A DNA stretch of 64,000 nt from Stratiolaelaps scimitus (Eukaryota; Arthropoda; Arachnida; Mesostigmata; Laelapidae): assembly GCA_019614645.1 (NCBI GenBank), contig JABWDB010000017.1, positions 4,662,501 through 4,726,500 of the forward strand, in the 5' to 3' direction. A model generated the notes under the pieces. It had not been told where the DNA came from, searched no databases, and was given only the letters and a program-made list of their open reading frames with translations. The first letter of the stretch is position 1. Every line of letters begins with the position of its first letter. Below, piece after piece: positions 52,232 to 64,000 of this stretch. The translations under genes and the position numbers were made by a program.

Positions 52232-55200
52232 TACACAATTTAGAGTTCGCGGTTTCACAAGCTGAGTCCCCTTATGATTTCGGCTTTTATTGCACGGCTG
52301 CATCGTACGCATGCATGTATGTGTTCGCCAGAAATTACGCCAAGCAGTGTACCCGTAGCTGTCGCGTGTCAAGTCCGAGATTCCGGATATTCTGTCGCTT
52401 AGCAACTCCATACAGGCTGTTCCCACAGACCCCCCCCCCTTCCCCAGCCGCGCGCCCAGTTATCTGCTGAAATTCTCTGCATATTCAACTGACGTGACAT
52501 GCCATATTGATGTATCAATGAAATGGGTGAGAGACACCCTCTTCTATCCGCGATAGACGCATGCATACATTGATGGACGCGTATCCAAGCCAAAGCCAGT
52601 GGCAGGCTAAAGATGAGATAGGGAGTCGCCCGCACGATGGTGAATATGGATCAGCGATTTGGGGATAAAGGGGAATAAATAGGAGAAAAAAAAACGAACG
52701 TCTTAAATCGGAGTGTCGAAGGAGAGACAGTGGGGTCGAACTGCGAGAAGAAGCTGTGAAATATGCCAACGTGGTGGATGGATCCTCTATCGCGACTGGT
52801 GGTGTTGGATCACCAACCGAGGCACGAAATTATCTAGAACACACACATCTATCCTCATATGAATGCCTCTTGGGAACGTTGAACTTTGCTCTCAGAGCAG
52901 CTACAGAGAGGGTGATTGTCACCGATTTTATTCTTGATCAATGCCGATTCCTACCGAAGATAGCGCGCATACAAAGTCAGTGAAATTACAACAATCACTG
53001 ATAGCAGCTTCGATTCGATTGCATACAGTTTTTTTTTTTTAACATGGCCAATCAAATCAAAGGGATTCACAGAAAACATCACTGAAAATAACTGTTGCAT
53101 TGATTTGGCTCGAGTGGCACCAATACACCAAATACATTTGGTATTCAAAGGGAGCCAAAAGTATAGAACGATTGAATTCAGAAATATATGAATATTCACC
53201 ATTCGAATAGTCGGCGATTTCTGGTTATATTATAAGGTATTATTGCATTTATTGGTTTTATTACAAGCGTTACTCGCAATTGCTTTAATATGTCACCGGC
53301 AATGTCACTGATCATCAATGTTGCTCCTGGGAATTTTCAAAATCTTCAAACATTGATAACACAAGTAGTGCGAAATTTCCACCAAACGTAGGATAGCCTC
53401 TATTTTCCATGTGGTGTTCAGATTTTAATATAAAATTAACCCAGAAGGTGTATTTTATTTATGGCGATGTGAAAAACACACTACTATGTATCAACTGAGC
53501 CGTTCGTTCTGGCGCAACTCGTATGCACGATAAAATACGCAAATCATCATCCTGAAGCGGCCAGAGGCGGGCATCGCAGTATTTGTCGGAGGACTCTGAT
53601 AAAGCAAGAAAAATGAAAGAACTAATTTACGCAGATTATGCCACAGATAATAGACGTACAGTTGAACGACTTATTTCACTCGGGGTAAACACTGTAGTTG
53701 GTCATTATGCGATTATATGGTGCTGGCTAGTACGGCCACGCTGCTTCTGACACGTCGAACGGCGGGAAATAACTGCAGAGAGATCCGTTTAGAGCGCTAC
53801 TGGACGGTGTTACGGCGACCAGCGCATTTACACAACGAGAAATGGCAAATGGGCTGCAACTGAGTGCTCGGAGAGTGGGCGAAGCGACATTTGTCTACGG
53901 TTGTCACTAGAAGATATGTCACGTCTAAACCCTTCGCGTTTTAGGCAATTCGTGCACAGTCAGCTTTATGCGTCCCAAGAGGGCATACGGTGACTAGCCC
54001 ACGCCGAGTCACGAGAGTGAACGACCTTTCGTCTTTTTGGACAGATAAAGCTTCCGTTCTGAAGAAACGGACTGCCTGAATTAGCACCCCCTAACGCATA
54101 ATTCCCATCCTCTCATTCGGTCAGTCCCCAGCAGTTCGTCCGCTCACTAACACCTGAGCGGCCGTGAAAAATCTCTGGACCTTCGGAGCGCTCCAGTGAT
54201 GTACGCAAGATGTACGCCTATTGAAGCGTTCGCTGTCCACAATGGTGGTCACCGTAAATCATCGAGGTATGAATTTCGGTGAGAGGAAGAACGACAACGA
54301 TATGGGAAAAAAAACTCAATTATATTTGGCGGTTGCTCGATTGTGACGTAATACGGGTCCTAAGTTGACCAACTATGTATATCGCACGATAATAACGACT
54401 CATGACTAGACTGATTGTAGTTAAATGATCTTCTCTATTATTTCGTCTATATACATCGTCTCCGTTTCAAATGTGATAATTAAGACACTCGTGAACATCG
54501 AGCCCATAACTTTGGTACTAGAGGGGTAGCATTCTATTTACACTGTGCAGAGATAGGCTAAAATATGACTAGGGGGGCATTCTATACACTCTGCCTTCTT
54601 ACAATCACAGTGTCGTAGGCCCGCTAAATAAACGCATTTTACATGAACGTGAACCCATGACGCAGGCGTACATATATTTCATGAATATATAATAATCACA
54701 TAAACAGAGTAAATATTAGGCGTGTGATAATCGCAAAGCACCAGCAGAGTCTATCCAGTGCGACACACCGGATCGAATCTGTCTAAAAACTGAAGTCTTT
54801 TTTGATCAGAGTACAAGTTTCTGCCTTTATCATTTTCGTCAACAAGCGGTTGTTGTTAGCCAGCAACCACATCGCCCCTGGTTACATCCGGGGTCCTAGG
54901 GGCTCAGTCGTGGTCGAGCAATTCCCAGCTCCACTCTCCTACTGACCTTATGCGGGTTCGTACTCGTGGTCCACCCGACGGATGTGGCCCTGACTCAGAT
55001 CGTGGCTACATGCCGGAAATAACGCCGGATGTGCGAGCCGGGCATTGGAGACCGTGTCATTCTAAAAGGGGTTTCTCTCCTTCCCATCTTCGCATCTGAC
55101 ATTAGTCTACGATGTCTTTCTCGCACGGGGTCCTTCAGAAGCCTTTGTAGCCTGTCGTACACAAAAATACAGCAGCCTGCAGCCGCCATCGAGGTTTCCG

Positions 55201-55436
55201 TTACCGAAGTACTAGCTCAACCCATCGAGTCGGCTCTACGAACTACTCCATTGCTGTTGAGTGCCTTCACGGGAAGATCACATAAGCAATATGAGACCAA
55301 CATAGTCTTTCAAATCATCTAGGCAATGAAAATTGATTGCTAAAACGTATACGGAAAGCTTATGCAAACAAAAATTCCGAGATGTAATATGGTACGCAAA
55401 TAGCCTGAACTGTTGATTTATATATATATATATATA
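52232..55436. other. Intergenic; nothing recognised
   Basis: Short frames only, with no domain or leader found, up to the inverted-repeat unit at 55437. Confidence 0.5.
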
Positions 55437-55660
55437 AGCCACATAATGCTTAGTGGGAAAATTTTTCAGAAGGCTATTTAAATAGTAGTTAAATAGCAGC
55501 TTATTAAATAGCCCTAGCCACATAATCAAAGGCTATGGCTTGGCGAAATGGAAGTAGGTTAAAAAGAAGTCTAAATTCTACAAGCTATTCTTAAAGCTGG
55601 AAAAAACTCTGTAGTGTTATATATAATTTATATATATATAGCTGTAAGCATTATGTGGCT
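55437..55660. repeat. 224-bp unit with 16-bp perfect terminal inverted repeats
   Basis: AGCCACATAATGCTTA at 55437-55452 is exactly inverted at 55645-55660. A third copy of AGCCACATAAT lies at 55516. The interior has several TTAAATAG repeats and a (TA)n tract; another (TA)n abuts the left end. It resembles a miniature inverted-repeat element, though no clear target duplication other than TA is seen. Confidence 0.6.
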
Positions 55661-57699
55661 GTTATTTATTTCGCGAAGTGTTTGTCACCTGTGGCACGGA
55701 CGATCCTATCGCAGGCTTCATCACGGAGGCCGGCTGTAGGGGCGTAGGTGCTGCAGGTCACCTGCAAATGAGCATACTTCAGTGACCTCGCCTGCTCCGC
55801 ACGCGACACTACGTATCCGAGCTTGTTGGCGCCTTAGTTGACATGAGAGGAGGCTAGAGGAAACTTTTACTACAAAGTACCTGCCTTTGTCTGAAATAGC
55901 TACGTTTCGCTGGTTCGAGTCCATCAGGCATACACAGATACAAGCATATCTATATATTTGTCTGAAATAAATGACAGCGATACAGCAGGTCAACCAAGGA
56001 CTACATCTGCTGGCCCATAGGACGAGCCTGCAATTACTCAGGTGGAGCCAAAAGTCGTTACATATACTGGCAGGCTTCACCGTTTATCCTTGATCGAAGT
56101 CAGACAACAGGTGGGCAATGAAAGCCGTATGTGCACTGTTCCCTTACTGTTTTCTCAGGCATAGTGTTATGCGCTTTACTCAGCTGGCCACAGCTGATAG
56201 TCACAGTTGTACAATAGGGGACACCTAGAGCTGTGCGAATGTGGTAACGAAAACAAACGTCGTTCGCTCAGTCGATACGGGCACCAGCGGTGTACAAACA
56301 AGCAACTCACCGGAAGAGCTCTCGCCCGGCCTTCTCCTTCGTGGCCCTTCGCGTTTAAATCAGCCTCTACTATACGGCACAGACTATCGCCGCGATTGAT
56401 CTCCTCTAACGGATGTCACCTTCCCGTTCTCGCCACCACACACTTGATTTACCTTTGATCTAACAAAGAAGAGAAGGTGCCACCAGCCAAGTTGCTCGTT
56501 GACCACCGCACGAGAGACAGTCACAGTTAGCCAAAAGGAGAGGAACGACTCGTTCCCGTAAGTTTACCCATACGCTTCTATTTTCCCATACGCTGCTCAT
56601 ATTCGGATGCAAACTCGAGAGTTTCTCTAGGACGAGCTAACAGACATACCTCCAGCTCTGCCTGCGGGCCTTCTTATATATCGAATTTGAAGTTCATTCA
56701 ATTAAACATTTCACCAGAATTCGCAACTCTACGACATGTTCTTACTCAGCATTTGTATGCGGCATGCTTCCTGAAACGGTGTAACATTCATTATTTCCAA
56801 GCTTATGAGCAAACAATTGGTCTAAACAATTGGCGCTCCATATTACACACACTTCGCCCCTGTCCCTATCTTGTACTGCCCCAAGAGAGGAAGTCTATCA
56901 CGGTCCATTCGGTCGTTGTGTCCATACTATCGGCAGCATTTCCTCGTTGTGCGTTATTTCCGCGTCATTCGATTCTAATTGTCCTGTAATCCCGCCTCTC
57001 TCCATCTCAGCTTGGCCAGAAGACCTTTCCATTAACTCGCTGTATCGCGCAAGGAGAAATCAGTGTCTAGATTATTTTTATATTGACAGTTTCTAACTTC
57101 GCTTCAAGGGCAACTGCTCAAACATATTTGGTAATTGCTCACAACGACATTTTAATATTTCAAATCTTAATTATTGGCCATACCAGAAATGTTTAGAGCA
57201 CAATCCTTATTTCATTGCTCGTATCAATTTCAGGTTCAAATTTACAGATCATCTAAAAGCTATAATCACACCAAGTTATTCTCCTACATGTTCCCCTGAA
57301 ATCACTGAATCACAGAAGGTTGCTTTGTAAACTGGAGTATCGCGCCAAGCACGGCCGTAGATCGGCTCTGAACCGAGTAGTACCATTCTGGTCCATAGCT
57401 GAACTCTCAAGTAAAACTGTTCGGAGTGATTGAAGTATAATTTTGAAGTACGACGTGATTGACAGAAGGAAGCCTCCTAAAACCATATTCTTCACCAGCG
57501 CCTTCTAGACAGACCGGCGGTATCTCTAATAGATGCCCACATAGTAGAAACAACGGAGCGTGATAAAACGCCGATGATCGACAAACACTCAGCACAAGCA
57601 GCGCAATGTGATGCAGCGTGCTACGATTTTAGCGTCCGTTTCTATGGGCCATACCTGAACCTGCCTACGGTTTACAGCACAATATACGCCTGTAGAACA

Positions 57700-58362
57700 A
57701 TGTCACTTGAAAGCTGTCTCATTATTCTGCTAACGTTACATATCAGTGCCGGACGACAATCGAAATTAAAGCTTTGGGATAAAGGAACGCTTTCGAACAG
57801 CCCAGATCAGCCCTTCCACCCGTGCAAATCGTTGAACAAGGTGACGAATTCGATGAGGAAGGAAGCCCTAAAAATTGCGACCTCTCGAGTAGTGACCTGC
57901 GCATTCAGGCTAGCGACGCTGAACACGCACTCATGGGGAGATCCAGATGACCTTATGAACTTCGTTCCCATAGCGTTCTATAACAGCTGCTTCATACTGC
58001 GTTTGGTGTACGAGGCTTACGCCGATCGTCCTGGCCACCTGCCTCTATCAGTTTCGAACAACGCGTCCATGATCTACGACCTGGTTAAGAAGATGGTGAT
58101 GATTTCGACGAGCGACTATTCCGTGTCGCTAAAATACTGTGCCCCCCGAAAGCCCACTGATCAAAGCAAAGGCCGGCCGAACAAGACACCAATTTGCTTG
58201 CCGAAAAAGGAGCTGCAGAAGGTGTTTCTCCTCGCTTATGCCTGTGTAAAGGAGCAGCTTAATTCGTATGCGCCGCAACATGTAGAAACAGCGTTGTTAA
58301 TTGGCATTGCTACATTGAGACGAATCATTGATGGTGGATTTTTTAACCTCCTCAAGGGGTAA
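57700..58362 (+). CDS. Secreted six-cysteine protein, unknown family, paralog B
   Basis: Open frame of 220 aa from the ATG at 57700 to TAA. The frame stays open further upstream to 57574, but the ATG at 57700 puts a hydrophobic leader (MSLESCLIILLTLHISAG) at the N-terminus and gives nearly the length of the paralog at 26067-26735. Mature cysteines are at 42, 67, 97, 147, 166 and 182. Spacings are 25, 30, 50, 19 and 16, against 25, 30, 50, 17 and 16 in the paralog. Sequons lie at 121 (NAS, shared) and 161 (NKT). From FHPC to the DYSV..KYC motif about 59 of 109 residues match. Possible splice acceptors just upstream (tttacag, ctgtag) leave room for a 5' noncoding exon. A retroposon fragment starts at the first base after the stop and is followed by AATAAA at 58461. 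Function is unknown. A secreted, disulfide-stabilised helical protein is an inference from composition. Confidence 0.82.
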   Translation: MSLESCLIILLTLHISAGRQSKLKLWDKGTLSNSPDQPFHPCKSLNKVTNSMRKEALKIATSRVVTCAFRLATLNTHSWGDPDDLMNFVPIAFYNSCFILRLVYEAYADRPGHLPLSVSNNASMIYDLVKKMVMISTSDYSVSLKYCAPRKPTDQSKGRPNKTPICLPKKELQKVFLLAYACVKEQLNSYAPQHVETALLIGIATLRRIIDGGFFNLLKG

Positions 58363-58445
58363 CGACTCTAGGGAAGAGACAGACTCTCAGCAGGTAGAGG
58401 CGTTTCGTCATCCACGCCGAAGAAAATTTCCTTCTCTCAAGAAAA
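58363..58445 (+). mobile_element. Retroposon family R2, internally deleted copy in a 3' UTR
   Basis: It starts CGACTCTAGGGAAGAGA immediately after the TAA of the secreted-protein gene (58360-58362) and ends GAAGAAAATTTCCTTCTCTC plus an A-rich tail. Relative to copy 2 it lacks about 16 and about 68 internal bases. It lies before the AATAAA at 58461, so it probably forms most of that gene's 3' UTR. Confidence 0.75.
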
Positions 58446-58460
58446 AGGGCGAGAACTGAA

Positions 58461-58466
58461 AATAAA
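58461..58466 (+). promoter_or_regulatory. Putative poly(A) signal AATAAA for paralog B
   Basis: A canonical AATAAA lies about 100 bases after the stop codon of the secreted-protein gene. It sits just beyond the R2 retroposon fragment that fills the intervening 3' region. The position is suitable, but the hexamer is common in AT-rich DNA. Confidence 0.45.
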
Positions 58467-60382
58467 GCGCGAATGGGCATTGTCCAACCTCACTCATTGA
58501 CACTTAAGTTAATTTCCTGTCACTGAATAACAACGTGACGAGACCATGGTTTTTTTTATCTCTCGATAGGAGTTACCTGTTAAGTGATATTGTTTCAATT
58601 GGATAATACATGACAAGTGTTCTCTGTGGACCCCGAATTATAGTGGCGTTATGCTAGGTATGCACTGACGGTGATTACGATGTAATTCGCTAATAAATTA
58701 GAAAAATTAATTCGACCGTTGCAATTGAACACGATTTAATAAAATATCGAGACTGTCCGAGTGCCATGATGAAAGCGAATTGAATATATCACCTGTCCAG
58801 AGGGTAACTACGATAACGAGGTAAATAGCTTATTGTCTACATGCTGCCTCGTGGAAAACACTTTTAACTAGCTCATTAATTATCGGGGCAACGTTCGAAT
58901 CGTCTCAACGTTTCCAATTAAATCTGTATTCAGTGCAGCTGTAGCAATCAGTTATCCAATTCATCAAATCCAGACCGTACGACACGTTGCTAAGCACCAC
59001 GAGATATCTATGCACCACGAGAATCCTACCAGGTTATATCGGGGGAGCCACTGACTCCTTTTGTCATGTGTGCCTCATGTATTTCCTATTTTCGCACTCT
59101 CCGAACTTAAAGCTCTTCGACTTATTAAGGAATGATGTTTAATTTTAAGAATAATAATGATTACCCATCGAAATAAGAATAATAATTGCAGAATCCGATA
59201 GAATGAATTAGCATATATATATTCGCAGGATCTGTGTAGCCTCTTCGAGTGTGAGCGACTCTAACTAGAATGGACAGTATCCAACACTCATTTCTTTCAT
59301 TTGAATGTCTAATATGTTTTACGTTTGAACAAAATCATTTGAATGAGCAGTTCACAATCGAGATCAATGTTTTCTTGTTGTCGCCTTGTTTTCGGTAACG
59401 TTCGCAATTGCAGTCGCACGGGGTCTCTGTACCCCGCCGTATCCAAACTTTGCTTTACTGGCTTCATGTATACGTCTACGTGTACTGGAAATACTACATA
59501 TAGTAGCCAACCGAACAGGCTTGTTTTCGCCTCGATGATCCAGCATCCGTGCCAATCCCACAGGCACTCTCAATATACATAGCTAGCTTCATTCTGAACT
59601 AAGGAGTGCAAGGAGTTTGCTTAATACGAAATGAAGTATACTTGCTGCCTGCACCGTTGGCAACAACTGCATCGACACGGTGAGTTGCTGAACGCTATCG
59701 AAAGGCGCCATTGCCGCTGGTTGGTTGGCCAGTTGACAAATAGCGGCGGAAACATTTTCTCTGACAGGCGTCTGTGATCCTGAAGGTGGGACGCAGGCAG
59801 GCAGTTGCTGGCCTCTTCGATACCAACGATAGAGATGGAGTGAATCAAGGCGTTTACCGAAGCTTTCTTGCTGGTAGACACCAACAACAGTGTGTGTGTG
59901 AGTGTGAGCGTCTTTGCGGGCTCTTCTAGTGCTGCTACTAAGGTGACCACTAGTGTTACAACCACCATTTCGCATCCGCCCGGTGTCACCTCCGTCTGGT
60001 GCCTTTCGTAGTGGGAGCAAATGACAAGTAAGATTTGCGTTGTACGTCATGCGCCGCTGCTTGCGTTTGGCTATTGGCCGTCCGGCTGGCGGGGCTAAAT
60101 CAGCGACTCAGTAGACACCCAGACGTGGTAGACATCCATGGGCCGAGACAGCCAAAGCCACAGCTGGTCAGTGAAGTGAGTGGTACAAGACGAAGAGCGC
60201 TGCAGAGCGGGTGCTGGGACAACGCGGCAAGGTCCGGAGCTTGTATCGATGGCAGGCTCGCTTTTGATTGGAGCGTGCGAAATGACGTCTTGCTGGGGCT
60301 AGCCTAACACGGACAGGCCGACGATCTGTGGGTTCATATCTCGGGAGTCAGCGACGACGAAACGTTCGACGCCAAAATGTTC

Positions 60383-60416
60383 TGAGAGCGAGAGAGAGAG
60401 AGAGAGAGAGACAGAG
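60383..60416. repeat. (GA)n microsatellite
   Basis: GA run with a few substitutions. Confidence 0.9.
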
Positions 60417-61062
60417 AAAGGGGAGCAAAGATAGGCGGCAAAAGACAGCTGGTTAGCTAAACGTTTCGAATTGATGTTGAATTTGTATCAAATTGTTCAC
60501 TGTACTCGACTGCTGTCCCTTGTGGTAGACCAATTATAACTGCAATACACGTACAACAGTTGTGCACAAACTCCGCTGTGAAATCAACAATGAAAGAGCG
60601 ACGAACAGGTGCGGGACCAGCATATCGATGAGCGGTGCTCACCAAGCATGAACTACAAGCGCCAACCTAGCCATTGTTGCAACAGTGTGAAAACAGTTTG
60701 TGGCACGAAAGCGATGCCTTATATATGCAAATGATTGCATACGTACGTGAGGAGGGTATATGGGAAATTGGTGTTTGGTAGTGTTCAAGCGTTTACGTTG
60801 AACAGATTTGCTGAGATAAATGAGAAAGCAGGCCGTTAAAGTATGGGACAATTCGATAGTTTCGTGTATTTTATTATCTATTTATATGTAGTATTTATTA
60901 AGCTCGATGATGTTCGTCTGTCCGTCCGACAATGACTGCCATTTCGCTTCGGAGGGCCTTTCGGGAGCTTATCTTTTTCGAACATGGTTATGTTTGGTAT
61001 CGTTGTGTAGCCACCGACGGGGATTGAGTTATATTAAATTCATTATACATATAATATATAAT

Positions 61063-61260
61063 GCGGAAGAAGAAGACGAAGCCGTTCGACAGTTTGAGGA
61101 CACCGTTGTACACAGTAGCCGGAGATACACTGTCTCAATGCCCAGAGGTACGACAATCTTCGGGCTCGCGAAGTAGAGAGCGCCATTTCGCGCGAAACGG
61201 TTCGCAACCACTTCGAGGTTATTCGCGAGGTTATTATTATTGAGAGTGTGTGATATTCTT
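61063..61260 (+). mobile_element. Decayed BEL/Pao-type LTR retrotransposon pol fragment
   Basis: Translating from 61063 gives EEEDEAVRQFEDTVVHSS followed by RRYTVSMP. This fits the segment just before the reverse transcriptase in BEL/Pao polyproteins (acidic run, F..T, GRY.V.LP). After an in-frame TAG the frame continues with an arginine-rich stretch and DILKN, which fits the next part of the same region loosely. No RT catalytic box, protease, integrase or LTR was found nearby, so this is a short relic. The match is from memory of the family pattern; a protein-profile search would settle it. Confidence 0.5.
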
Positions 61261-63112
61261 AAGAACCACATCGTTATGAACAGAAATCATGTTGGTGGAT
61301 GACATTACTATATAAGTAGCGATCTAAATATCGTTAAGCAGATTAATAGCTCCTCTCAAATGGATTCCTAGTCACTTTCTTTGTAGCATTTCGCGAGGAT
61401 TTTCTTTTCCCGGGGGATAAATTAATCAATCAGCCCTTCGGAGAGGCTTATCAATACAAGCCTATGTAACGGCATTCCGTCCTCCGGTTCCGTACGGCTG
61501 TACACCTACGTATACATATATGGTACACGGAAACAGAGAAACCCCTTCGTACAGCAGTAGGTCAGGGTGCCTCTCAGCCAAAACAGAATCATTACAATGG
61601 AACTAGCACTCTTTCTGCTTCTACGGCGGTAGGGATTCGGGAAAATTTATTACTCACTGTCCCATGAGTATCGCAGAGCTCGCGATTCGGGATTCTCTGA
61701 GACGGCGGAAGGCCGTGTCGTGATCTTACTGCCGGGAGCTCGTCGCCTGCGTGGGACGGCGACAGGCCTCTGGGCCTGCCGATGCGCCGACGGGCGTCAA
61801 GAAGGGCAGAATCTAGAAGAGGCAAGCCAGAAGTGTAGTATCGGTTCATGTGTGCCCAGGAAGGAGGTACTCGGCCGAAACACGAATAAGCACTTGCGTT
61901 CGAGGAACCCGGAGACGCAGGATAGTCCTCCAACACACGGGGAATATAGGGGAAAAAAACGGTACAAGAACGAGCGTCAAGAAGATAACGCCGCAGGTAA
62001 TGCATAGGACGAATTCGATGTGTGCGCCCTCAGCTAATCTACTCTAGTTTAGAGAATCAATTGAAGATAATATAGTGTCATACTTATTGTTATATGATTC
62101 TACGATTCGGGAGATTCGGCTGTTCCCTTGCTCAGCACGCGCGAATGCAGGTAAATGGAACATTTCGCAGGTGCGTATTTGCAACACAGGTGATATGTGT
62201 GTCTGTGTGAGTCCGAGTGCATACGGCGACTAAGACGGATACAACCCATGGAATACTGATATAGCGATAAGCAGATAGTTCACAATATGCATTAATTGAA
62301 ACAACGAGCGTTACACAGGAATAAAGGATCGACAACGATTAGAGTCACAACAGGTCTTATTGGCCACAGAATATATTGTTATTATTATTATAGAGATGTT
62401 ATTGTGTCCATTTTGTTTGCTTGGCCACAATGACACCGAATCAAGTAATTTGAATTTTTAATATTATATTAAAAAAATCATGACAAAAGAAATTAGACAA
62501 AAACCCGTATTCCATGCAAGCATTATCTAAAATGGCCATATTACAGAAATCAAGTTACTATAAATAACTCTGAAATTTCAGTGTAATTACACAATTGCGT
62601 AATTGTAAGCTAAGACTTATAGCGTAACTGACACCTGAACAATATTTGGTTACGATATCAACCCGACCTAGTCGACGTACAGAGTTGTGTCGCGCTGCAA
62701 CATACAACAAATTGGGCAACTGTCTGAACAAGGTCGGCATCCTCGAAGACATCCTCAGCCTTGAGGTTCATAGACTCGCGCACTGTTTGGGCCACGTGAT
62801 ACCCCACTGGTCACGCAACCCCTCGGCGCCGCTGACGGCAACTGCCTCCTGTTCCAAACGTCAGCCTGCCCGCAGTCTACCTAAGGTTCGTACGACCTTC
62901 TCACGCTCGTCCCTGCCTCGCTTCACGCCCACATGCGACCATCATCATCACACATTATCGCACTTGCTTTGTCAGCTTACGCGCGCCATCTGGACAAGAT
63001 GTACGAATGCCATCCCACATACATCGATGCCCTATCATCGGGAATTTGCACAACTACTGAACCACCATTGAGCACTGTCTGACCACTAAGCCTTCAGTAA
63101 TGCCAAGCGTGC

Positions 63113-63297
63113 CGACTCTGGGGAAGAGATACACTCTCAGCAGAGGATGGTTTTAGCAGGCAGAGGCGTTTTGTGATCCACGTCAACCCTGCACTGGATC
63201 GGCCCACTTTCATGGAGATTGGAATGTCTCTAGTAGTGACTGTGCGTTTGACGAAAATTTCCTCCTCTAGAAAAAAAAAAAAAAAAAAAAAAAAAAA
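63113..63297 (+). mobile_element. Retroposon family R2, copy 2 with a long poly(A) tail
   Basis: About 158 bases starting CGACTCTGGGGAAGAGA and ending AAATTTCCTCCTCTAG, followed by 27 A residues (63271-63297). The long tail marks it as the youngest R2 copy in the window and shows movement through an RNA. Confidence 0.8.
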
Positions 63298-63438
63298 GTG
63301 TTCATGACGGCGACCGTCCTCCAGTTCATGGCCGCGTTGCCAACGAACGCTGGTGGCATTGGAGATATCCCTCTGGCGCGACTTGGATCCTACAAGAACC
63401 GACAAACAGCGCAGAGCGATCGACCAGGCGGCCGGTCG

Positions 63439-63620
63439 GTCGAGCCCGGTGGCGTGGTGGTGCATTCGTGTGCGCCTTGCAATCGGGGGAGACGGACGTA
63501 GGTGCACAGGTTCGATCCCCGTCGTTGCACGTTTGCATTTCAAGGGGTCCATCTTATGGAGCAATGCCAAAAGCAGTGCCGTGGACGTTAAATGTTGGCT
63601 GAGAGTCAGCTCTTAAAATT
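63439..63620 (+). mobile_element. tRNA-derived SINE (family S1), fullest copy
   Basis: The tRNA-like head has an A box near 63448-63463 (GGTGGCGTGGTGGTGC) and a B box at 63509-63519 (GGTTCGATCCC). The spacing suits a Pol III internal promoter. The body runs from CAAGGGGTCC to GTTGGCTGAGAGTCAGC and ends in an A/T-rich tail. The same head and body, inverted, occur at 50905-51101. Confidence 0.8.
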
Positions 63621-64000
63621 TATTGGCGACCGGCCGAGAGATCGTTACTACCAGCGGTAACTGAAACCTTCCAGCCTACTTCACAAGCATCGGCGTATTC
63701 TGGAACAAAATGACCATCACTATTACTAGTATCTGATGCATACACTGGAGAGACGTCGACAGGATTTACGTTGTTTCCCATTGCGTGCGTCAATCCGCCT
63801 ACCGTTGAAACCATTATTTGCACCTTAACCAAATACGTCCATCATCTTCATCCAGCTCCTCGGGTCACGTCCAACATGACAAACCTTCGTACACTCAATA
63901 TTGCATGCAAGAGAGCCCATATATTTAGTGCTACAATGTTCATTGCTTCAATAATTGTTATCATTACCTTCCAGCTATTTAGCATCTCTATGTGTCGTCA

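Noticed and set aside
62646..63071. 141-codon plus frame before the R2 copy
   Set aside because: Low-complexity S/T/H/P-rich end and no recognisable domain or leader.
63299..63315. 16-base identity (TTCATGACGGCGACCG) with the secreted-protein gene at about 26110
   Set aside because: No extension on either side; one such match is expected by chance in a window of this size.

Overview
The window looks like gene-poor intergenic DNA from an animal, most likely an arthropod. It has short, scattered open frames with no operon-like packing. It has many (TA)n, (GA)n, (CA)n and (CAA)n microsatellites. It carries a CR1/L2-like non-LTR retrotransposon, a BEL/Pao-type LTR retrotransposon remnant, and tRNA-derived SINEs with Pol III A and B boxes. 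The mix would fit a mite or tick, but no marker gene proves that; this placement is inference.

Only two protein genes are convincing, and they are paralogs. One lies on the minus strand at 26067-26735 (222 aa) and one on the plus strand at 57700-58362 (220 aa). Both are single open frames with a signal peptide, six cysteines with almost identical spacing, a shared N-glycosylation site and matching C-termini. About 59 of 109 residues are identical in the core. I do not recognise the family. It is the best candidate here for an undescribed protein system.

The rest is mostly mobile-element debris. From left to right: two copies of a 69-bp unit (488 and 5640); a poly(A)-tailed retroposon family R2 (714-892, 58363-58445, 63113-63297); a tRNA-headed SINE family (19894, 23813, 30899, 50905 and 63439), two copies of which have 14-bp target-site duplications; a diverged repeat pair (24606-25075 and 31829-32500); a 5'-truncated LINE with an open reverse transcriptase frame (41865-44208) that starts in a perfect snap-back hairpin; fold-back structures beside (TA)n tracts (52151-52208 and 55437-55660); and the BEL/Pao remnant (about 61063-61260).

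Weaker coding candidates are a secreted-type open frame at 17733-18242 (minus), a start-less open frame at 14099-14353 (minus), and an exon-like block with strong splice signals at 21270-21446 (plus). I saw no rRNA, no intact tRNA gene and no CRISPR array. Several GC-rich blocks (about 12.5-12.9, 17.0-17.7, 21.2-21.6, 33.1-33.8, 35.1-35.7 and 44.6-45.1 kb) contain overlapping long frames on both strands. I treat those as composition effects, possibly promoter or first-exon islands of spliced genes that I cannot resolve.
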